NCBI GenBank assembly: GCA_015206945.1
Contig: JADEXV010000042.1
Coordinates: 1-40,345 of the forward strand
DNA: 40,345 nt
Direction: 5' to 3'
Source of the DNA: Nostocales cyanobacterium LEGE 12452
GTDB lineage: Bacteria > Cyanobacteriota > Cyanobacteriia > Cyanobacteriales > Nostocaceae
Shown here: piece after piece, positions 1 to 8,128 of the stretch
How the letters are laid out: every line of letters starts with the position of its first letter
How positions within the stretch are numbered: the stretch's first letter is position 1
The notes under the pieces: generated by a model
Database searches by the model: none
Told to the model about the DNA's origin: nothing
Seen by the model: the letters and a program-made list of their open reading frames with translations, nothing else
Made by a program: the position numbers and the translations under genes

Positions 1-99
1 GTCACAAGGTGACTTAAGTTAGAACTTACAACAAATCTTTCCCCTTGTCCCCAAGTCATCTTTCCCATGCAATCCCTAATTAAATTGCTGTCGTTTAGT

Positions 100-104
100 G
101 GAGG
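100..104 (+). promoter_or_regulatory. Shine-Dalgarno that selects a TTG start
   Basis: GGAGG lies 6 bases before the TTG at 111. The nearest in-frame ATG (141) has no such motif, so the TTG is preferred as start of the PEP-CTERM protein. Confidence 0.6.
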
Positions 105-110
105 TGCATC

Positions 111-1463
111 TTGTCTAGATCAATTGTTCAAAGAATTGCGATGCCGAAGGTAGTTCGCTTTGCAGCGATCGCATTTTCATCTGTTGCAGTAGTACTCACT
201 ACGTGTCAGTCTGCTTTTGCACAGCTAAATGTTGGACGCTATGGCATCCAACAAGGACTGGAGTCTGAGTATCTCCAGTACCAAATTAATAATCAGAGTT
301 TGAGCCGGATGCGCGTCATTCCTGGATGTGATGTGGGATTTGGTCTGACTTGCAATAAGACTGGATCGGTAATTCAACGATTAGTAGAGTTAAACAATGG
401 GACTAGTTATCAAAACCTTCTAATCCGAGCAGCTGGTGGGGAGAAAAACTTTCAGAATTTCGCTAGCTTCTACGGCAATAATCCCAATCTCTCTGCGGTG
501 CCTTACGCCTCATTTTGGAGAAACGCATCTCCCGCAATCATGGATGGATCTCAATACCTTCTTGGACAACCTTTTGGTCGCAATCCAGTAGAAGGACTCG
601 GACTTGTAACCAAGCAGTTCTACTGGGCACCATACTCAGGAGTCAATGACTCTGTTAGCCTTCGTAGTGGGTTACTAGACCTGAAATTGTCATACGGACG
701 ACTGCTGTTTGAAGAGGCCTCAAAAATCTCCAATATTCAAGAGCAGATTCAGTCTCTAGGTCTGTCACCAGAGATGACAAATTTTTATTTAGATAAAATC
801 TCTACAGGCTTAGATGCGTTGAGTTCTGGAAATCAGAACCAACTCCAACAGAAGATTTTTGAAGTCCTATCCTTTCCATACTCCGAAGATGGTGGAGAAC
901 TCGGACGCCCCAATAATGCGATTCCAGCGGAATTTAATCAGCTCTTAGGAGAAGGTATCGCAGGAGATACTTTGCTGAGTGAAAATCCACTAGCGTTGGA
1001 CGGAGAAACAATAGCTTTTGATGCTTTCCCTGGCTCTACGGGAGATGTCTTGGTACCAGACAGTTCTAATTCCTTTCCACTTTGGCCAATAATCGGCGTT
1101 GGGGGTCTTGGTTTAATTCTGCTTCTACTACTGAGTGGCGATAGTTCTTCAGCTCAAACATTGACACCTGTTTCTTCAGTTCAACCACCTGCACCTGTTT
1201 CTCCAGCTCAACCACCTATACCTGTTTCTCCAGAAAATGTACCTTTGTCTCTGACCAGTAAAGGCGAATGCGATCTGACCCCTAGTGGTAATGGTTCCAA
1301 TCACACACAGATCATTGAGATTCCGTGTAATGTTACTCCTCAAACCCCCACGGAAGCGAAGAAGGTAATGGAGCCATCAACGATTAAAGCGCTTGTATTG
1401 CTAATTGTTTTACTATGGATAGTCCGTAACAAACACCGAACTTTAAAAATCCTTAATTCGTAA
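111..1463 (+). CDS. Exported PEP-CTERM domain protein of unknown function
   Basis: No enzymatic family is recognised. A signal peptide spans about residues 1-38 (ends SAFAQ). A globular part of about 270 residues follows. Then comes a hydrophobic stretch at about 322-341 (PLWPIIGVGGLGLILLLLL), a Pro/Val/Ser-rich linker with repeated QPP.PVSP units, and a C-terminal tail with EPST, about 17 hydrophobic residues and a basic end (RNKHR). That tail matches the PEP-CTERM sorting signal cut by exosortase (family knowledge), so the protein is inferred to reach the cell surface or sheath. The TTG start is chosen because of the GGAGG six bases upstream. It converges on the superoxide dismutase gene across a strong hairpin. 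The two hydrophobic segments flanking a Pro-rich linker are unusual. No exosortase gene is present in the window. Confidence 0.75.
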   Translation: MSRSIVQRIAMPKVVRFAAIAFSSVAVVLTTCQSAFAQLNVGRYGIQQGLESEYLQYQINNQSLSRMRVIPGCDVGFGLTCNKTGSVIQRLVELNNGTSYQNLLIRAAGGEKNFQNFASFYGNNPNLSAVPYASFWRNASPAIMDGSQYLLGQPFGRNPVEGLGLVTKQFYWAPYSGVNDSVSLRSGLLDLKLSYGRLLFEEASKISNIQEQIQSLGLSPEMTNFYLDKISTGLDALSSGNQNQLQQKIFEVLSFPYSEDGGELGRPNNAIPAEFNQLLGEGIAGDTLLSENPLALDGETIAFDAFPGSTGDVLVPDSSNSFPLWPIIGVGGLGLILLLLLSGDSSSAQTLTPVSSVQPPAPVSPAQPPIPVSPENVPLSLTSKGECDLTPSGNGSNHTQIIEIPCNVTPQTPTEAKKVMEPSTIKALVLLIVLLWIVRNKHRTLKILNS

Positions 1464-1572
1464 TTATGTTACATAAGGGGATTTAGCGAAAAGTTAGAGC
1501 GCTAGTTTCCAGGGATGTCTACGACAATCAACGTCTGAGAGCATCAGGCTTAGAAAGAAATAATTAACCACT

Positions 1573-1602
1573 TAGGTTAGCACAGCTGGCTGTGCTAACC
1601 TA
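1573..1602. terminator. Bidirectional hairpin between convergent genes
   Basis: A perfect inverted repeat (arms of 14, starting taggttagcacagc, two-base loop) lies between the convergent ends of the PEP-CTERM gene and the superoxide dismutase gene. There is no clear U-tract. It may stop transcription from both sides or be a small dispersed hairpin element. Confidence 0.55.
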
Positions 1603-1644
1603 CCCGTGTAACTCATTCAAATGAGAACGGCGAATACGTTTCTA

Positions 1645-2454
1645 TTATGGGAATGCCTGGTTCGGAGAACGTCCCGTAGAGAAGGAAAGGTATCGCCTGT
1701 TAATCTGCGGCCAATTCACCACATTCCACCAATTATCCAAATACTCAGCCCGACGGTTGCGATATTTCAGGTAATAAGCGTGTTCCCATAGATCGTTACC
1801 CATGATCGGATATGAACCCTCCATAATTGGGTTATCCTGATTTGCTGTGGTGACAATCTGGAGTTGCTTTTGAGGATTGCGTACTAGCCACACCCAACCA
1901 CTACCGAAACGAGCTGCACCCGCTGCGTTAAACTGTTTTTTAAAGGCATCAAAGCTGCCAAAAGTTTTGTTAATTTTTTGAGCGATCGCGCCTGATGGTT
2001 GTCCTCCACCTTGGGGACTCATCAGTTGCCAAAAAATCGTGTGGTTGAGATGACCACCAGCGTTATTACGTACCTTTGTGCGAATATCTTCAGGTACGCT
2101 GTTCAAATTCACTAGTAAACCTTCAACACTTCTTTTTTGCAAATCTGGATACTGTTTCAATGCATCATTTAAGTTCTTGACGTAACTAGCATGATGTGCG
2201 CCATGATGCAATTTCATCGTTTCAGCATCAATCGCTTTTCCTAGTGCCCCATAAGCATAAGGCAATGGTGGTAGCTGTGCAGGAGAAGCACTTAATGACC
2301 TATTAGGATAAGCTACGGTGGCAAACGATCTAGCAGGTGTTGGTGTAGAAGTTTGTGCCTCAGCTATTGGTACTAGTTCATGAGAAATTAGCAGAATTGT
2401 CAACACAATTGTTGTGAAGAAAAAAACTATTGTTTTTCGCCAAAATCTAATCAT
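1645..2454 (-). CDS. sodA: Membrane-anchored manganese superoxide dismutase
   Basis: It converts superoxide to hydrogen peroxide and oxygen. From the ATG at 2454 it is 269 residues; an upstream TTG at 2475 would add seven. N-terminal basic residues and one hydrophobic segment (about 7-26) suggest a signal anchor, followed by a Ser/Thr/Pro/Ala linker. The Fe/Mn-SOD domain follows with metal ligands in [22 protein letters not shown] and [18 protein letters not shown] before LNH and the Gln of TANQDNP favour manganese over iron. Length and architecture agree with the membrane-bound MnSOD known from Anabaena. It is transcribed alone on this strand, with a 335-base AT-rich upstream region that holds a Fur-box-like sequence. 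The anchor implies protection of a membrane or lumenal/periplasmic compartment. Confidence 0.93.
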   Translation of the reverse strand: MIRFWRKTIVFFFTTIVLTILLISHELVPIAEAQTSTPTPARSFATVAYPNRSLSASPAQLPPLPYAYGALGKAIDAETMKLHHGAHHASYVKNLNDALKQYPDLQKRSVEGLLVNLNSVPEDIRTKVRNNAGGHLNHTIFWQLMSPQGGGQPSGAIAQKINKTFGSFDAFKKQFNAAGAARFGSGWVWLVRNPQKQLQIVTTANQDNPIMEGSYPIMGNDLWEHAYYLKYRNRRAEYLDNWWNVVNWPQINRRYLSFSTGRSPNQAFP

Positions 2455-2789
2455 AAATTGTAGCCTCAAAATCAATGTTATTGGCTTATAACCCGCTCAT
2501 AAACTGTTATTTCGCAGTTCAATTTAGCAAAATCTTATATATACTACCTTAGTTGTTAGTTAATTCGAGCAAAGCATAGATATAGCTGAAATTTTATTTT
2601 TTTAAGTTTATAACTCAAACCTTATAACTAACTTTTTTTAGAATAAGAATAATTATTATTAATACGACTCCTGATTTTATTGTGCTATGGGAGTCTGAAT
2701 TACTTTATATAAACAGCCTGATTACAGCATAATAGCTAGATTTTATCCACTATTTTAGTTAGGCTACGCTACTAAAACTTTTCTATTAT
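2455..2789. other. AT-rich upstream region of sodA
   Basis: About 335 bases without a gene. It is very AT-rich and should carry the sodA promoter on the minus strand. The only structured element seen is the Fur-box-like inverted sequence at 2642-2660. A weak TTTTAGT/ACTAAAA stem at 2753-2777, just past the exonuclease gene, may end that transcript. Confidence 0.5.
2642..2660. promoter_or_regulatory. Possible Fur box
   Basis: The 19-mer AATAAGAATAATTATTATT matches 14 of 19 positions of the classical Fur consensus and lies about 190 bases before the sodA start. Iron control of SOD genes is common, but the AT-rich background makes a chance match plausible. Confidence 0.25.
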
Positions 2790-3353
2790 TCAGCTTGATT
2801 TTTTGCTTTTCATCTGTCTGTAGATAGCTGCAATATTGCGGGCATCATCAATACCGCGATGGTGTGTACCTTTTAATTCTATCCCCAACTCATTGAGAGC
2901 TTGTGCCATACCAAATTTTTTAGACACGCCAAGATATTCCGAAAATTCCTCTTTGATATTTATATGTTCTGAACTAAAAGGATAAGGAAAATTATGAAAC
3001 GCACAATCTTGAATAAATTGCTTTTTGTCGTAATTACCCCAAGAACAAAAAATATGATGGGGAAATAAGTTAATCCAGTCTTTGAAGCGAGAAATTGCCT
3101 CTAAAAATTTGGGTGCTTTGTCAACATCTTGCTGCCGAATACTAGTCAATTCTGTGCAAAAGCCTGTCAGTTGGGAATGTCTCACAGGTTGGATGAATTG
3201 CTGAAACTCTGAATCAATTTCCCACGTTGCTCGATTGAGCATAACTGCACCGATTTCGATTATTTCCATTTGGTGACGGGGAATAGTTTTATTGTTACAA
3301 CATGTCGCTTCCAAATCAACTATCAGATAATAGTGGGATATTTTAGTATTCAT
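2790..3353 (-). CDS. DEDDh-family 3'-5' exonuclease (RNase T/ERI-1/KapD-like)
   Basis: A 187-residue single-domain exonuclease. Exo I motif has the acidic pair in IVDLEAT (D13, E15), exo II region around SWGNYDKKQF, and exo III HHRGIDDARN with the His and Asp of the DEDDh class. These four acids and the His bind two metal ions that cleave the terminal phosphodiester. The long EIIEIGAV segment and lack of a polymerase or repeat part place it with stand-alone inhibitor-of-KinA/ERI-1-like exonucleases rather than DnaQ. The biological substrate (structured RNA or DNA ends) cannot be read from sequence. It starts with ATG and is not obviously in an operon. Confidence 0.85.
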   Translation of the reverse strand: MNTKISHYYLIVDLEATCCNNKTIPRHQMEIIEIGAVMLNRATWEIDSEFQQFIQPVRHSQLTGFCTELTSIRQQDVDKAPKFLEAISRFKDWINLFPHHIFCSWGNYDKKQFIQDCAFHNFPYPFSSEHINIKEEFSEYLGVSKKFGMAQALNELGIELKGTHHRGIDDARNIAAIYRQMKSKKSS

Positions 3354-3542
3354 ATTATGTAATAGAGTAACAATGATTAATGTTAGTAATTATTTATACG
3401 TGGTTTTGAATAATTACACAATTGTTTTTGTAAGTTTATTGTATTTATAATACTACAAAAGTGTGATGCTTACAGCCTTTTTGATTTATTTGAACTACAG
3501 CTAGCTGTAAGACCACAACTTTGCAACTTAGGGAAAGGGAAT

Positions 3543-4004
3543 TTAGATTGATGAAAAAGGTTTAACCAAACGGAATTGAATAGCGAGATCAAGAGCGATC
3601 GCAGCGATCGCAAACCATAACAAACTTTCTGCCGCCAACACCAAAAAAGGCCAGATTGTGGTATTAGAATTCCACCCAAGTTCTATCTGAGTTAATCCGC
3701 GCACCAAGCCAAAGGCTAAAACGCCACCAGCTTTGAGTTGGGGATTTTTATCAGAGCGGATGATATAGCGATAGGTGACACCAAACAGGAAACCAGTAAA
3801 AGTTGCGATCGCACCACTCACCAGCAAGCGCCAATTAACATCACTTTGCAGACATACAAGTGTCTGAAAATACTTTGATAATACAAAAGTATTCAACAGA
3901 CTGGCGATCGTAAAAGCAAAACACACAGATGAACCCCCAACTATTCCAGCCTTGAGAGATTCTATGCGTTCTGCCATTAATTGAGGCTCTAAAGTTGAAT
4001 TCAC
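3543..4004 (-). CDS. Small integral membrane protein, function unknown
   Basis: 153 residues with about four hydrophobic segments (roughly 18-42, 58-80, 93-108, 115-143) and a conserved-looking hydrophilic stretch TYRYIIRSDKNPQLKAGG. The GTG at 4004 keeps the PQLMAERIE leader; an ATG nine codons later (3977) is an alternative. It follows the REC-kinase gene on the same strand, separated by a hairpin, so it is probably transcribed separately. I do not recognise a functional family. It is likely a conserved cyanobacterial membrane protein. Confidence 0.7.
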   Translation of the reverse strand: MNSTLEPQLMAERIESLKAGIVGGSSVCFAFTIASLLNTFVLSKYFQTLVCLQSDVNWRLLVSGAIATFTGFLFGVTYRYIIRSDKNPQLKAGGVLAFGLVRGLTQIELGWNSNTTIWPFLVLAAESLLWFAIAAIALDLAIQFRLVKPFSSI

Positions 4005-4021
4005 TCTATATATAAATTAGG

Positions 4022-4059
4022 TATTGGATATTGGGAAAACTCTCCCCCAATTTCCAATA
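4022..4059 (-). terminator. Hairpin after the REC-kinase gene
   Basis: Arms TATTGGATATTGGG and CCCAATTTCCAATA pair at 13 of 14 positions across a 10-base loop, just past the stop of the hybrid kinase. There is no strong U-tract, so it is either a terminator or a dispersed repeat. Confidence 0.4.
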
Positions 4060-4102
4060 TGATAAATGCTAGAGCAGTTTTGTAATTAATTAAATGTTGT
4101 TC

Positions 4103-5365
4103 TCAAGTAGGAATTTTGATGATAAACTCAGTTCCCATAGCAGGTTGAGAATTCACTTCTAAAACACCTTTGTGTTTCTCTACAACTATTTGATATGCGA
4201 TAGACAAGCCAAGTCCAGTACCTTTTCCAACAGTTTTTGTAGTAAACAAAGGCTCAAACAAGCGTTTTTTAAGCCGTTCAGGAATACCAACCCCATTGTC
4301 AGCAATCCGAATTATAACTAATTGTTCAGAATCGATTTCTGTTGCAATTTTAATCTGAGGAATTAGATTGCTCATTTTACTTTGCATTATAGCTTCATCA
4401 AGGGCATCAACTGCATTTGCCAGAATGTTCATAAATACTTGATTCATCTGCCCTAGATAGCAGTTAACCTGTGGTAATTCTCCATAATTTTTAATAACTT
4501 CAATGCTGGGGCGATCGCCATTAGCCTTGAGGCGGTGTTGTAAAATCATTAGTGTACTATCTAGTCCTTGATGCAAATCAGCAGCTATTTTGGCATCACT
4601 ATCCGAGCGAGAGAAGTTGCGGAGTGAATTAGAAAGATTTTGAATTCGTTCACTTCCTATCTGGAGTGAGTTCAATATTTTTCCCATATCTTCGAGAACA
4701 AAGTTCAGATCCAAATTCTTAATAGTATTGGTAATTTTGGCTGTTGGATTGGGATACTCTTGTTCATATAGTAGAAGCAATTCAGTTACTGCTGTAATAT
4801 ATTCTTGCAAGGGTGGAATATTACTAGAAATAAAGTTGATCGGGTTATTGATTTCATGGCCAATACCAGCGATTAGCTCTCCGAGTGTTGATAGTTTCTC
4901 TTGCTGCACTAGTTGAACTTGAGCTTTTTGCAAATCCTTGGTGCGATCGCTGACTTGTTGTTCCAAAGATTCAGTCAATTGTTTGAGTTGTAAATGTACG
5001 CGCACTCTTGCAATTACTTCCTCCTGTGCAAATGGTTTAGGGATATAGTCTACCGCGCCAAGAGAAAATCCCTTCGTTTTGCTTTCCGTATCTGCTAAGG
5101 CAGTGGTGAAAATAATCGGAATGTTTTGGGTAACAGGATTGGCTTTGAGACGGCGACAAGTTTCAAATCCGTCAATACCAGGCATTTGTACATCCAGTAA
5201 AATCAACTCTGGTTGATTGCGTTCGGCTTGAGCGATCGCACTTTCTCCATCGACTGCAACACGAAAACGAAAACCCTCACTATTGAGCGCTTCACACAAG
5301 ACAGATAAATTTGTTGGATTATCATCCACAATCAAAATAAATTCGGTATCTGATATTTTGGGCAT
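4103..5365 (-). CDS. Hybrid response regulator-histidine kinase
   Basis: A soluble two-component protein of 420 residues with the receiver first. The REC domain (about 8-125) has acidic residues D14/D15, phospho-acceptor D58 in LILLDVQMPG and the conserved Lys of YIPKPF (K110). A coiled coil (about 125-160) leads to the dimerisation/phosphotransfer segment with H170 in GIGHEINNP. The ATP-binding part has an N-box ([15 protein letters not shown]), a G1 box (IADNGVGIP) and FTTK..GKGTGLGL. It is probably phosphorylated by another kinase and then signals through its own kinase domain. Its kinase half is closely similar to that of the four-GAF kinase at 8129-11278, suggesting a shared ancestor. 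It lies downstream of the ethylene-receptor-like kinase on the same strand (about 160 bases), so the pair may be co-expressed. Confidence 0.9.
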   Translation of the reverse strand: MPKISDTEFILIVDDNPTNLSVLCEALNSEGFRFRVAVDGESAIAQAERNQPELILLDVQMPGIDGFETCRRLKANPVTQNIPIIFTTALADTESKTKGFSLGAVDYIPKPFAQEEVIARVRVHLQLKQLTESLEQQVSDRTKDLQKAQVQLVQQEKLSTLGELIAGIGHEINNPINFISSNIPPLQEYITAVTELLLLYEQEYPNPTAKITNTIKNLDLNFVLEDMGKILNSLQIGSERIQNLSNSLRNFSRSDSDAKIAADLHQGLDSTLMILQHRLKANGDRPSIEVIKNYGELPQVNCYLGQMNQVFMNILANAVDALDEAIMQSKMSNLIPQIKIATEIDSEQLVIIRIADNGVGIPERLKKRLFEPLFTTKTVGKGTGLGLSIAYQIVVEKHKGVLEVNSQPAMGTEFIIKIPT

Positions 5366-5525
5366 GATGAATTAACAATTGAAAATTAACTCAAATTAAT
5401 CGATTGTTGAATAAAAGAATTCAGAAGTTAGAATTCAAAATGAGCTAAACGCCCCGCTACTGCTAACAGAATGGAATTAGTATAGCTAGTTAGTAACTAG
5501 TCTTGAAATGCTTTTACAGACCGTC

Positions 5526-7436
5526 TCATTTATTCTGAATCCTGAGTTCTGACTCCTGAATACTGACAATAAAAGTTTCCAAACGTTTGAGTTGGAAATT
5601 ACTAGCAAGTTGGACGAGGTGCTTGACAAAAATGCTTAAATTCTCATCAGATTTAGAAAGTTCCTCGGTCAGTTCCAAAATTTTTTGAATATCGCCTTCT
5701 TGCGTTAGTTCGAGTAAATCTTGTAAAACCCCTTGACCAGGATAAATCATCTCATTTTGTCGATCCAAAGTATCTGTATTGATTTTTTTGATTTCCTCTA
5801 CCTTCACGTCAAAAACCCATTCCAGTTGCAAAAACTGTCGTAGCATTTCCAGCAATGTTTCAGCTTCTACAGGCTTTGGTAAAAATGCATTTGCACCTAC
5901 ATCAATACTCTTGTACTGGTCAACTGCAAATACACTGGCTGAGGAGGCGATGACAGCAATCTCTTTAAATTGCTCAGATTTACGCAAACGTTCGATCAAC
6001 TCAAATCCATTCAATATAGGCATCACTAAGTCAGTAATAATCAAGTCTGGTTTGTGGGCTAGAGCCTTTTCCCATCCTTCCTGACCCTGACTAGCTTCTA
6101 CAACAGTAAACCCAACGGGTTCTAGTAAATTTACAATTACCGATCGATTTTCCCATTTGTCATCCGCAATCAGAATGGTGCGGCTTTGTCCTTCATAACC
6201 AATAATAGTTCCTTGCTCAACCACTCTAGAAACCTTTGCCCAGTCTTTAGATTCTGGAAATTCTGTCTCGAACCAGAAAGTACTTCCTTTGCCAAATTCA
6301 CTTTGTACTTGAATCTGACCACCCATCAACAAAACAATGTTTTGGCTGATTGCTAATCCCAAACCTGTACCTTCAGATTGTCGTTTTTGATTTCCCACTT
6401 GTTCAAAGGGTTGGAAGATTTTCTGCGCTTGTTCAGGGATTATCCCCGCACCAGTATCTATTACCTCAAAGCGAATTTTGTAGTTAGTTTGTCCATTGGT
6501 ATTTAATTGTTTAGCAATGACCTTAACTTTTAAGGTGACACTACCTTGATTAGTAAATTTAATTGCATTACTAAGCAAGTTAATCAGTACTTGCCGCAAG
6601 CGTTTTTCATCAGTATGAATGCCCGTTGGTAAATCAGGATCGAGTTGGACGTGAAATGCGATGACCTTTTGTTCTGCTCGAATGCGGGAAATTTCAGTCA
6701 CGCTATCTATAAAGGCAGGCAAGTAGAAATCAACAGGATACAATTCTAATTTCCGGGCTTCTATTTTGGAGAGATCGAGGACATCATTAATTAGGGTTAA
6801 AAGATGAGAACCACATTGATAAATAATGCTGATTCCTTTACGTCCTTTCTCACTCAAAGATTCTGTGCGTTGGAGAATTTGTGTATACCCTAGAATACCG
6901 TTAAGAGGTGTGCGTAGTTCATGACTCATATTGGCGAGAAATTCACTCTTGGCTTGGCTGGAGCTTTGAGCGACTTCTTCTGCAAGGCGTAATTCTTTTT
7001 CGATGCGCTTGCGCTCGACAATTTCAGTTGAAAGCGCTCGATTAATAACTTCTAACTGAGTAGGACTAGGTAGTGTTAGAGCTTGAGGCATGAGATAAAA
7101 TAACGCAAATGCCGTATATATCGAAATAATGGCAGTTAAAGCTTTTAAACTACCTGCAACCCAATAATTTGGATGCCAAAGCGTCCAAATATCCATCAAG
7201 TGCCCGGTACCGCAGGCAATGATAAAAGCACCAAATAACAAAAAGACTCCATTGAAAGGAACGTCTTTACGCTTGGAAATAAAATAAATCAGTAGAAAGG
7301 GAATAGAATAATAGGCTAGAGCGATCGTGGCATCAGAAATAATGTGGAGCCAAACTAATCCAGTTTGCCAGAGATAACAATGTCCGTGGGGAATAAAACC
7401 GTTAGAGTGGAAAGGATAGTTGAAAAATGTTGGCAT
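5526..7436 (-). CDS. Ethylene-receptor-like hybrid histidine kinase
   Basis: The N-terminus has three membrane helices of the ethylene-binding type. Numbered from the ATG at 7436, D35, Y42, P46, I72, C75 and H79 correspond to Arabidopsis ETR1 D25, Y32, P36, I62, C65 and H69 with a constant offset of 10. The Cys and His are the copper(I) ligands. Then come a coiled coil with no clear GAF, a HisKA segment (FLANMSHELRTPLNGILGY), a HATPase (NLLSNAIKF, DTGAGI, GTGLGLAIS) and a C-terminal receiver (ADDKWEN, phospho-acceptor in LIITDLVMP, LPKPV). A hydrophilic tail of about 90 residues ends the protein. A TTG at 7490 would extend it by 18 residues, but the family normally begins just before the SNGFIPHGHCYLW segment, so the ATG is chosen. 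It likely senses ethylene and relays phosphate, possibly to the neighbouring REC-kinase. Confidence 0.9.
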   Translation of the reverse strand: MPTFFNYPFHSNGFIPHGHCYLWQTGLVWLHIISDATIALAYYSIPFLLIYFISKRKDVPFNGVFLLFGAFIIACGTGHLMDIWTLWHPNYWVAGSLKALTAIISIYTAFALFYLMPQALTLPSPTQLEVINRALSTEIVERKRIEKELRLAEEVAQSSSQAKSEFLANMSHELRTPLNGILGYTQILQRTESLSEKGRKGISIIYQCGSHLLTLINDVLDLSKIEARKLELYPVDFYLPAFIDSVTEISRIRAEQKVIAFHVQLDPDLPTGIHTDEKRLRQVLINLLSNAIKFTNQGSVTLKVKVIAKQLNTNGQTNYKIRFEVIDTGAGIIPEQAQKIFQPFEQVGNQKRQSEGTGLGLAISQNIVLLMGGQIQVQSEFGKGSTFWFETEFPESKDWAKVSRVVEQGTIIGYEGQSRTILIADDKWENRSVIVNLLEPVGFTVVEASQGQEGWEKALAHKPDLIITDLVMPILNGFELIERLRKSEQFKEIAVIASSASVFAVDQYKSIDVGANAFLPKPVEAETLLEMLRQFLQLEWVFDVKVEEIKKINTDTLDRQNEMIYPGQGVLQDLLELTQEGDIQKILELTEELSKSDENLSIFVKHLVQLASNFQLKRLETFIVSIQESELRIQNK

Positions 7437-7588
7437 GATATTAGGGGCTGCTGGATTGAAAATATATACGCATAGCCCTAGTATTCCCAAAGCATCAAGT
7501 CAGAAAGCGCGATCGCTACTTTTTTACATTCGTCTTTATCATTGCTTAAAGTACTAGCGTATCAAGGAAAATGTAGTGTCTTTTTTAT

Positions 7589-7615
7589 GTAGGCGTAGCT
7601 CGTTGTATACATCGC
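7589..7615. repeat. Small dispersed repeat, family A
   Basis: 27 bases starting gtaggcgtagctcgttg match the family A copies at 35397-35425 and 30688-30716 (about 3 mismatches). It lies in the spacer between the ethylene-receptor kinase and petN. Confidence 0.7.
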
Positions 7616-7715
7616 ACGCAAAACTTACAATGTCATTGATAAAAAAATCTCAGCTAGCCCAATCCCTGTATGATAAATATTAGAAACCTTTTGTAATTAT
7701 TTGAAAAGTGGGACT

Positions 7716-7805
7716 ATGGAGATTTTGACACTAGGTTGGGTATCGCTGTTAGTTGTGTTCACTTGGTCAATTGCAATGGTAGTGTGGGGACGTAACGGAC
7801 TGTAG
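7716..7805 (+). CDS. petN: Cytochrome b6f complex subunit PetN
   Basis: A 29-residue single-helix protein, [20 protein letters not shown] followed by MVVWGRNGL. This is the highly conserved PetN (subunit VIII) sequence of the cytochrome b6f complex, which carries electrons between plastoquinol and plastocyanin/cytochrome c6 in thylakoids. It is essential for complex stability in cyanobacteria and plants (family knowledge). The ATG follows a purine-rich AAAAGTGGG stretch. Its stop is only seven bases before the GTG of the next small ORF, which suggests a two-gene transcript. Confidence 0.96.
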   Translation: MEILTLGWVSLLVVFTWSIAMVVWGRNGL

Positions 7806-7812
7806 AGGCATT

Positions 7813-7974
7813 GTGGAAAGTCCATTCTTGAGTATTTTGGCTTTATTTGCTGTAGTGCTGCTCGTAGTAGTCACTGGTGGTATTGGTTATTTGACCCTGG
7901 CAGATTGGCGCGATCGCCGTCGTCGAGATGAAGAGAAACGCACCACCCGCAGCGCCACTCCCAAGCGGCGATAA
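7813..7974 (+). CDS. Small single-pass membrane protein after petN
   Basis: 53 residues from a GTG start. An N-terminal hydrophobic segment (about 5-28, LSILALFAVVLLVVVTGGIGYL) is followed by a strongly basic hydrophilic tail (ADWRDRRRRDEEKRTTRSATPKRR). The tail should face the cytoplasm. It starts seven bases after petN and is followed by a strong hairpin, so it is likely co-transcribed with petN. I do not recognise the family. A thylakoid location is an inference from position only. Confidence 0.75.
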   Translation: MESPFLSILALFAVVLLVVVTGGIGYLTLADWRDRRRRDEEKRTTRSATPKRR

Positions 7975-7999
7975 TTTTCTCGTAATTGAAAATCTTTAT

Positions 8000-8030
8000 T
8001 GTAGGGACATGATATTATCATGTCCCTACA
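8000..8030. terminator. Perfect hairpin after the petN pair
   Basis: Arms of 15 (tgtagggacatgata and its complement) around a single T, 25 bases past the small ORF, followed by GTATTTTG. It probably ends the petN transcript. The sequence type (tagggacatg...catgtcccta) also resembles dispersed hairpin repeats of Nostoc genomes. Confidence 0.6.
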
Positions 8031-8128
8031 GTATTTTGTATGACATTCCCAAGAAATAACTGTTACCTTTGCGATCGCAACGGGAATCATGAAATAGAAG
8101 ACTTTCAATATTTAAAGTCCCACTGGGA

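Noticed and set aside
3487..3515. Palindrome tacagctagctgta
   Set aside because: Short (14 bases), without a U-tract or a partner copy. Not enough for a terminator or operator call.
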